From JBFMCU01 sp964428225 (GTDB taxonomy: Bacteria > Planctomycetota > UBA1135 > GCA-002686595): 20,804 bases of DNA. Below the pieces are notes generated by a model. It ran no database searches. It was not told where the DNA came from and was given only the letters and a program-made list of their open reading frames with translations. Location of the stretch: assembly GCA_964428225.1 (NCBI GenBank), contig CAYRXS010000109.1:1-20804 (forward strand). The letters are read 5' to 3'. How positions within the stretch are numbered: position 1 is the first letter of the stretch; the number at the start of each line of letters is the position of its first letter. Both the position numbers and the translations under genes were made by a program. Positions 15,822-20,804 of the stretch are shown here, piece after piece.

Positions 15822-16448
15822 TCAGACCTTGGTGTGGACCTCGGTCTCGAGCGGACCCCGCTCCAGCGTCTTCAGGACCTTGCCCGGGATGCCGCCCACC
15901 ATCGAGTGGGGGGGGACGTCCTTGGTCACCACCGCGTTCGCGCCGATCACGCTGTCGTGGCCGATGCGGATGCGGCCGAGGATCGCGGCCCCCGCGCCGA
16001 TGATCACGCGCTCCTCGATGATCGGGAGCTCGGTGACGGGATCGCCGTGACCCGCCAGCCCGAGGGTGACGTTGTGGCGGATCTGGACGTCGTCGCCGAT
16101 GGAGCGCGCGCCCAGGACGCTACCCCCGTGGTGCCAGAGCCGCACGCGCCGGCCCACCTGGACGATGTACGGCAGCTCGATGCGACAGCTCCAGTGCACC
16201 CAGCGATAGAGGATGAGGTACAGCAGGGTCCACGGCGCCCGCAGGAGTCGCGAGCGGATGCCGATCCGCCAGTTGCCGAGCCGGTTCACGGTGACCGCCC
16301 ACAAGCCCTGCGCGAGGATCGACTCGTGCGTCCGCCAGTCCTCCCGGAAGAGGGCCCACAGGCTCATCCCCGACGGGTTGCGGTTCTCCGTCCCCGTCAT
16401 GGGATTCTCGAGCTCGGCGGGCGGAGGGGGCGTCGCGGGCTGGTCCAT
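15822..16448 (-). CDS. Serine O-acetyltransferase-like left-handed beta-helix acyltransferase
   Basis: The 208-residue protein ends in a hexapeptide-repeat acyltransferase domain: LWHHGGSVLGARSIGDDVQI (104-123), RHNVTLGLAG (124-133), then the paired turns IIGAGAAILGRIRIG (149-163) and SVIGANAVVTKDVPPHSMVGGIPGKVL (166-192). These follow the CysE/SerA-acetyltransferase pattern with the acetyl-CoA-binding VVTKDVP. The helical N-terminal part (about 29-90) is shorter than in CysE, as in WcaB-type or exopolysaccharide acetyltransferases, so the acceptor may be a sugar rather than serine. ATG 16448 is preferred because GAGGG lies 8-9 bases upstream; an in-frame ATG at 16466 has a purine box 18 bases away, which is too far. 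The first 28 residues are Pro-rich and disordered. Confidence 0.88.
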   Translation of the reverse strand: MDQPATPPPPAELENPMTGTENRNPSGMSLWALFREDWRTHESILAQGLWAVTVNRLGNWRIGIRSRLLRAPWTLLYLILYRWVHWSCRIELPYIVQVGRRVRLWHHGGSVLGARSIGDDVQIRHNVTLGLAGHGDPVTELPIIEERVIIGAGAAILGRIRIGHDSVIGANAVVTKDVPPHSMVGGIPGKVLKTLERGPLETEVHTKV

Positions 16449-16604
16449 GGGATCGGCCCTCACCATAACGGATGGGCAGTCGGGCCTCCTCGGCCTTCTC
16501 GGTCGCGGGGCCCCGACGCCTTCAGTCGTCCCGCGTTCTTCGCGCCCGCGATCAGCCTCCCCGGGCGGGGGAGGGTGGTCATCGAATCGGTCCGGAAGAG
16601 CCCC

Positions 16605-17216
16605 TCAGACCCCTTCCGCCACGTGCGTGTGCCACGTTCCTTCCATGATCTCGCGGAGGACGACCAGCCCGCGCGAGTAGCGCTTGCGGATGGCGACGAC
16701 GCTGCGGTCGAGGATGCGACCCACGGCCTCGAAGGACAACCCGTCGTAGACCCGCATGGAGACGGTCTCGCGCAGCCCGTCCGGCAGGCGGGCGATCGCC
16801 GCACGCACCTCCGCCGAGAGCTCCGCATGCTCGATCTTCGCGGTGGGGGTCTCCACGCCCGCGGGCGGGAGCTCGATCGACGCCTGCTCGAGGCTGGCGT
16901 CGGGATTCGACGCCCGGCCGCGCTGCGACCGCCAGTGGTCGCGCACCTTGTTCGAGGCGATCGTGAAGAGCCAGGGACGCGGATCCCGCTTCGGATCGTA
17001 GGAGGGAAGGGCCCGGTAGGCGTGCATGAACACGTCCTGGGTCAAGTCCTCCGCGGTGTGCTCGTCGGACACCATCCGGCGCACGTAGCCGTGGACGCGG
17101 TCGAACCAGGTGTCGAAGAACTCGTCGAGGGCTCCGGACTCGCGGGCGCGAAGGCGCTCCCCGAAGGGACGCTCCTCGGCGGGGGCGGGCGTGGTGGTCG
17201 GCGCTTCCTGGATCAT
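16605..17216 (-). CDS. ECF-type RNA polymerase sigma factor
   Basis: The 203-residue protein has the two ECF domains. Sigma-2 (about 30-95) contains FDRVHGYVRRMVSDEHTAEDLTQDVFMHAYRALPSY and PWLFTIASNKVRDHWR, the core-binding and -10 recognition parts. Sigma-4 (about 135-190) has IARLPDGLRETVSMRVYDGLSFEAVGRIL followed by the helix that reads the -35 element (SVVAIRKRYSRGLVVLREIM). It would direct RNA polymerase to a stress or envelope regulon. No anti-sigma factor is adjacent: downstream comes the acetyltransferase after about 155 bases. GAGAG lies 8 bases before ATG 17216. The Pro/Thr-rich first 20 residues are disordered. Confidence 0.94.
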   Translation of the reverse strand: MIQEAPTTTPAPAEERPFGERLRARESGALDEFFDTWFDRVHGYVRRMVSDEHTAEDLTQDVFMHAYRALPSYDPKRDPRPWLFTIASNKVRDHWRSQRGRASNPDASLEQASIELPPAGVETPTAKIEHAELSAEVRAAIARLPDGLRETVSMRVYDGLSFEAVGRILDRSVVAIRKRYSRGLVVLREIMEGTWHTHVAEGV

Positions 17217-17436
17217 TGGTAGCTCTCGTAAACTAGAGATTTGATCGAAAGGACACCCCTCCCATGCATCCCCCGTGCCACCTCGCCGAGAACACCCTAA
17301 CCCCTTTCAGTACCAGGAATTAGCCTTCCTCTTCCCCAGGGAGAGGAGAGCGCGAAATGTCGCGCTACCACGAAATCCCACCGCCCGACTGCGAGATTTC
17401 GCGATTGGTGGTCCACCCGCGGGAACCGGGGTCCAC
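17217..17436. other. AT-richer, structured spacer upstream of the sigma factor
   Basis: This 220-base gap separates the end of the phosphoesterase gene from the sigma-factor start, both on the minus strand. It is visibly less GC-rich than its surroundings and lies upstream of the sigma gene. It holds two inverted repeats, listed as one feature, and no gene. A promoter for the sigma factor should be here but I cannot place one confidently. Confidence 0.45.
17349..17401. repeat. Two adjacent inverted repeats upstream of the sigma-factor gene
   Basis: AGCGCGA (17349-17355) pairs with TCGCGCT (17360-17366) around an AATG loop. CGAAATC (17371-17377) pairs with GATTTCG (17395-17401) around a 17-base loop. 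They start about 35 bases past the phosphoesterase stop, so they could end that transcript, or act as a site controlling the sigma gene. No T-tract follows on the minus strand. Confidence 0.4.
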
Positions 17437-19419
17437 TCAGGGGCCGCCCTCCACCAGGCGCGGGGAGCCCACCGGCCAGCCGTGGTGGTCGTTTCCGGAG
17501 GCGTCGGGAAACACGCCGGGGCCGGCCGCCGCGCCGAAGGCGCGGTCGAAGTGCAGGAGCAATACGGTCTCGTCGTCGGGTTCGTGACGGAAGGGGGGCT
17601 CGAATTCGCCGGCGTACCGCACGCTCCGCGACAGCCGCACCTCGTCGATCTCGCCCACGAAGGGGTTCTGCGGGTTCCCGTTCCCGTCGGTGTCCGCCCC
17701 GACGAAGAAGGGGAGGGAGTTGTCGGTGAGGGGCCCCGGGGCGGAATTCTCGCCCTCGAGGATGCCGTTGACGTAGAGCCGCGTTTGCGCGCCGTCCCAC
17801 ACGAAGGCGTAGTGCATCCACTCGCTCTCTTCGAGCTCGGTGGTCGAGCGCGTCTGCACGTAGCGGTCGCTGCCCTCGACCATGATGCTTCCCGCGATCC
17901 GGCCCTCGGAGACCGTCAGGCCGAAGCCGGACGATTGCTGCTTGCTGGCGATTCCCCGCCAGTCCCGGGTGCGCAGTCCGCGCGCCCAGCACTCGAGGGT
18001 GAGGCGCTCGAACCGCTCCGAGAGGGGGACCCGGATGCCGCTGCGCCCGTCGACCTTCAGCACCCGGTTCGCGTCGGGCGCCTCCCGGGCCGCCGCGGTG
18101 GCTCCCTCGAGGACGAACGGCAGCGCGAGCGTGGTGCGGATCGGCTGGATCACGCCGCTCTGCAGCGGATAGTCGAGCGACACCTCGAAGGCGACGCGCG
18201 GCGTGCGTCCGTCGAAGGGGGGCGAGCCGACGCCCAGGAGCACCTCGGCGATCTCGCCGGGCTCCAGATGGACCTTCTCCGTCGGGATCCTCCAGGTCCA
18301 GTCTCCGCCCTGGTCGAGGCGGAAGCCGAAGTCCACGGCGCGATCCGTGGGATTGTGGACCTCGATCGAGAGCTCGGAATCCACGCGGTGCTCGACGTCG
18401 AGGCGCGCGCGACCCGCCACGCTCACCCAGCCGCCGCGCGTGAGGGGCCCCATCGCGTAGAGCTCGTCGGTCGTGACGAGGTCCGAGCCATGGACGCTGC
18501 CCGTGGGGATGAAGCTCATCGTGTACCCGTCATCGCGGACCCGCACGTGCGCGATCTGGTAGGCGTGGACGGACTCCTTCAGCGCGCCGACCGCTCCTCC
18601 CGTCGAGCCGAGGATGTGGTAGTGGATGCCGTCCCGCACGCCTTCGTCCCGCCAGGTGTGGAAGTGCCCGGCGATGATCGCCTTCGTGCGGCCGTCCTGT
18701 CTCAGGAGCTCGTGAACGTCCGGCCAGTTCGTTCCCTGGTAGGTCCAGCGCGGGTGGTGGAGGAACACGAAGATCTGGGTCGCGTCCGTGCTCGCGAGGT
18801 CTTCGCGCAGCCAGTCGAGCTGCTCCTTGCTGATGTTCTGATCGACCGCGGGATTCGCGAACGACAGCATCTCGTCGCTGAAGAGCGCGACGAAGTGCGC
18901 CCAGCGATAGTCGAACGAGTAGTACAGCGGGCCGACGTGCTCCTGGTAGAGCGCGACGTTGCCGAGCTCCTTGTTGTTCTGGCCTCCGTAGACGTCGTGG
19001 TTGCCGACGACGGGGAACCAGGGGACGCCGAGGACGGACAGGTGCTCCTTGAGCTCCCGCACCTCGTTCATCCAGGTGCCTCCGTCGCAGTACCCTTCGA
19101 CGAGATCCCCTTCGGTCATCACGAACTCGGGATCGAGCCGGTTCGTCATCCGGATCCCCTCGTCCATGACCGCGAACCGAGTCGAGTCGCCCCCCGTCCG
19201 GTCGCCGAAGACGACGAAGCTGAATCCATCCCGTTCGGTGGGGGCGTACAGCTCGACCCCGGAGTCCGTGCCGGCGTTCACCGGGATCCGATCGTCTCTG
19301 GCGGAAGAGAGCGCGGTGATCGCCCCGCAGAGCACGAGGCACGCGGCGAGGCCCGCGACGCGCATCCAGATGGACCGAGCGGGGAGGTGGAGCGGGGCGG
19401 CGGAGGGGCGGGTGCTCAT
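17437..19419 (-). CDS. Exported calcineurin-like metallophosphoesterase fused to a LamG/concanavalin-like domain
   Basis: The 660-residue protein has an N-terminal hydrophobic signal or anchor (about 20-39, MRVAGLAACLVLCGAITALSS). The phosphoesterase domain (about 66-300) carries GDRTGG (72-77) in place of GDxHxG, EGDLVEG (103-109), GNHD (139-142), LHHPRW (220-225) and GHFHTW (251-256). Four of five metal-binding blocks are standard; the first lacks its histidine. A beta-sandwich part (about 330-430) follows, then a LamG-like domain (about 445-655) with RVLKVDGRSGIRVPLSE, TLECWAR, HYAFVWDGAQTRLYVNG and VGEIDEVRLSRS. LamG domains bind sugars or proteins. The enzyme probably cleaves phosphoesters outside the cell or in the periplasm. 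ATG 19419 is unremarkable, without a clear Shine-Dalgarno; the methionine at 19365 is a possible alternative. It is divergent from the M28 peptidase. Confidence 0.92.
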   Translation of the reverse strand: MSTRPSAAPLHLPARSIWMRVAGLAACLVLCGAITALSSARDDRIPVNAGTDSGVELYAPTERDGFSFVVFGDRTGGDSTRFAVMDEGIRMTNRLDPEFVMTEGDLVEGYCDGGTWMNEVRELKEHLSVLGVPWFPVVGNHDVYGGQNNKELGNVALYQEHVGPLYYSFDYRWAHFVALFSDEMLSFANPAVDQNISKEQLDWLREDLASTDATQIFVFLHHPRWTYQGTNWPDVHELLRQDGRTKAIIAGHFHTWRDEGVRDGIHYHILGSTGGAVGALKESVHAYQIAHVRVRDDGYTMSFIPTGSVHGSDLVTTDELYAMGPLTRGGWVSVAGRARLDVEHRVDSELSIEVHNPTDRAVDFGFRLDQGGDWTWRIPTEKVHLEPGEIAEVLLGVGSPPFDGRTPRVAFEVSLDYPLQSGVIQPIRTTLALPFVLEGATAAAREAPDANRVLKVDGRSGIRVPLSERFERLTLECWARGLRTRDWRGIASKQQSSGFGLTVSEGRIAGSIMVEGSDRYVQTRSTTELEESEWMHYAFVWDGAQTRLYVNGILEGENSAPGPLTDNSLPFFVGADTDGNGNPQNPFVGEIDEVRLSRSVRYAGEFEPPFRHEPDDETVLLLHFDRAFGAAAGPGVFPDASGNDHHGWPVGSPRLVEGGP

Positions 19420-19655
19420 GGAACGGAGGGGATCGGAGGAAGAGGATTCCGGGGGATGCCGTGCGCGAGGATCGCGGGCGGCCCATGGTAGCGGACGCCG
19501 CCGTAACCGAAGTGTTTGCCCCGTGTTCGATCGAGGAGCGAGGCGAGGAGGGTCCGTCTGGTCCGGTTCGATCGACCGGTGGTAGATTGGGGGAACGCGC
19601 GGGTCCCCCGCATCGTCCTAGGCTCGCCCCCCGACCCCCGATCCCCCTCTTCGCC
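19420..19655. promoter_or_regulatory. Divergent spacer between phosphoesterase and M28 peptidase genes
   Basis: Both genes start here facing away from each other, so their promoters should lie in it. I see no clear -35/-10 pairs and no ribosome site next to ATG 19656. Confidence 0.35.
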
Positions 19656-20756
19656 ATGATCGAGCTCCTCCTCGCCATCCCCCTGCTGTCTCCCGCGCCC
19701 CTGCAGACCACTCCGGATGCCGCGTCCGAAGAGCCCTCCGCGGCAGAGGCCGAGGCGCTCCATCTACGAGTGCACGCGGTCCTGCACGGCGGTGACGTCG
19801 AGCTCCGCGACGCCCTCGTCCGCTCCGGCGAGGTGTGGCACGACTCGGGAGAGTTCCTCGTCGGCGCCTTCGACGGGGATACGGTTCGCGCCCTCGCCCG
19901 CCGCGGCATCCTGTCGATCGAGATTGGATCCACGACGATGAAGGGCGACCTCTGGGTGATCTCCGAGCAGGAGATCCATAACCTCGGTGGGAAGCTGTCG
20001 CCGTTGTGCACGCCGGTCCTGCGCGCGCCGGGGGCCCGCCTCCTTGTTCTTCCCTCGGGCATGAGGCCGAAGGGAGCGGGGGCTCAGGGCCGCGTCGCGC
20101 GGCACACGGGCGCATCCCTGATCCAGCGGAGCGCCTGGGTGCCGGGTACTCCCTTCACCTGGCAGGGCCAGACCGCAGCGGGTCGAGCCCTCACCGCGAA
20201 GGGGCACGATCCTCGGATCCAGGCGCTCGTGGATCAGGTGAGCCAGACGAACCTGCAGGCGAAGGTGGTCTCGCTTTCCTCGCTCTACACGCGGCGCTGC
20301 ACGCGGCCCGAAGCCTGGACGGCGCGCGACATGATCCAGGGGTGGTTCCAGTCCTTCGGGCTCTCGACGAGCCTCGAGTGGTTCAGCGGCTCCTATCCGG
20401 AGAACGTCGTCGCGGAGATCACGGGGAGCGTACTCCCCGACGAGATCATCGTGCTCGGCGCGCACTACGACTCGATCAACGGCAGCGGGTCCGGCTACGC
20501 CGCTCCGGGGGCGGACGACAACGCCACCGGGACCTCGGGAGTCGTGGAGGTCGCGCGTATCCTCGCCAACGGCGGGCCCTACGTGAGGACGATCCGGTTC
20601 ATCGCGTTCTCCGCGGAGGAGCTCGGGCTGTACGGGTCCGGCGCCAGCGCCCAGAACTCGCGGAACGCGGGCGAGAACATCGTGGCGATGATCAACACGG
20701 ACATGAGCGCCTATCGCGCTTCGGGCGATTCGCGCGACTGTGACTTCGTCACGTAA
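19656..20756 (+). CDS. Secreted M28 aminopeptidase-like protein, truncated by an early stop
   Basis: The 366-residue frame has a short signal peptide (MIELLLAIPLLSPAPLQ), a pro-region of about 200 residues, and an M28 zinc-peptidase domain. Metal and catalytic residues seen are H270 and D272 (GAHYDS), D287/D288 (PGADDNATG), E321/E322 (SAEELGLYGS) and D349 (INTDM). The last zinc histidine, about 75-100 residues later in the Vibrio aminopeptidase family, is missing because TAA at 20754-20756 interrupts a strongly conserved stretch (YRASGDSRDCDFVT). Removing one T there restores an open frame to the window end, starting N-R-S-R-A-G, and FVTN is what I expect in the family. Either the gene is broken or the last bases are misassembled. 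ATG 19656 is chosen for the signal peptide; no ribosome site is visible. The N-terminal pro-part is typical of secreted, self-activating members. Confidence 0.85.
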   Translation: MIELLLAIPLLSPAPLQTTPDAASEEPSAAEAEALHLRVHAVLHGGDVELRDALVRSGEVWHDSGEFLVGAFDGDTVRALARRGILSIEIGSTTMKGDLWVISEQEIHNLGGKLSPLCTPVLRAPGARLLVLPSGMRPKGAGAQGRVARHTGASLIQRSAWVPGTPFTWQGQTAAGRALTAKGHDPRIQALVDQVSQTNLQAKVVSLSSLYTRRCTRPEAWTARDMIQGWFQSFGLSTSLEWFSGSYPENVVAEITGSVLPDEIIVLGAHYDSINGSGSGYAAPGADDNATGTSGVVEVARILANGGPYVRTIRFIAFSAEELGLYGSGASAQNSRNAGENIVAMINTDMSAYRASGDSRDCDFVT

Positions 20757-20804
20757 CCGTTCACGCGCCGGAGCGCTTCAGGCCGGAAGCAACGAGGGGG
20801 GAGG

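Noticed and set aside
17275..19491. 738-residue plus-strand open frame
   Set aside because: It is the antisense of the phosphoesterase-LamG gene, whose frame has all phosphoesterase motifs; the plus frame reads as Val/Arg/Glu/Asp-rich noise.

Overview
The window is a GC-rich bacterial chromosome fragment with no rRNA, tRNA, CRISPR array or insertion sequence that I can see. Several features point to Planctomycetota or a similar high-GC lineage with complex cell envelopes. These are a Tat-exported Gfo/Idh/MocA oxidoreductase, a long MoxR/DUF58/von Willebrand operon, a calcineurin-like phosphoesterase fused to a LamG domain, a secreted M28 peptidase, and starts that often lack a good Shine-Dalgarno. 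The lineage is inference; nothing here is a phylogenetic marker.

Layout. (1) 1-1236, minus strand: the first 412 residues of a nonribosomal peptide synthetase, cut by the window edge at adenylation core A3. It opens with only a degenerate C-terminal half of a condensation domain. Divergent to it, 1460-2179 plus, is an Sfp-type phosphopantetheinyl transferase that could activate its carrier proteins, followed by a small membrane protein (2322-2579). (2) 12238 down to 2641, minus strand: one tightly packed operon running MoxR AAA+ ATPase, DUF58 protein, BatD/DUF4381-like membrane protein, two membrane-anchored vWA proteins (BatA/BatB-like), a secreted helical-repeat protein of 209 aa, and a very large exported protein with one C-terminal membrane span. 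The large gene is broken by a single-base frameshift near 5220. Start and stop codons touch or overlap between the core genes. Perfect hairpins lie on both sides of the 209-aa gene. (3) 12637-13986 plus: Tat-signal Gfo/Idh/MocA oxidoreductase, divergent from the operon. (4) 17216 down to 14071, minus: ECF sigma factor, serine-acetyltransferase-like left-handed beta-helix enzyme, and an N-acyl-D-amino-acid deacylase-like lipoprotein that has lost the HxH metal motif. (5) 19419-17437 minus: phosphoesterase-LamG protein. Divergent to it, 19656-20756 plus, is an M28 aminopeptidase-like protein that stops early, 48 bases before the window end.

How they may work together. The MoxR/DUF58/vWA set is an ATPase-plus-MIDAS-adaptor machine of the kind thought to act on envelope or periplasmic proteins. 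The large protein has the same topology as BatD (periplasmic domains, one membrane span, short cytosolic tail) plus a long helical region, so it is the best candidate here for an undescribed component. The clearest oddities besides it are an 18-base AT-rich in-frame insertion inside the NRPS A3 motif at 58-75 and the early stop in the peptidase. Each lies within 80 bases of a window end, so assembly error must be excluded first.
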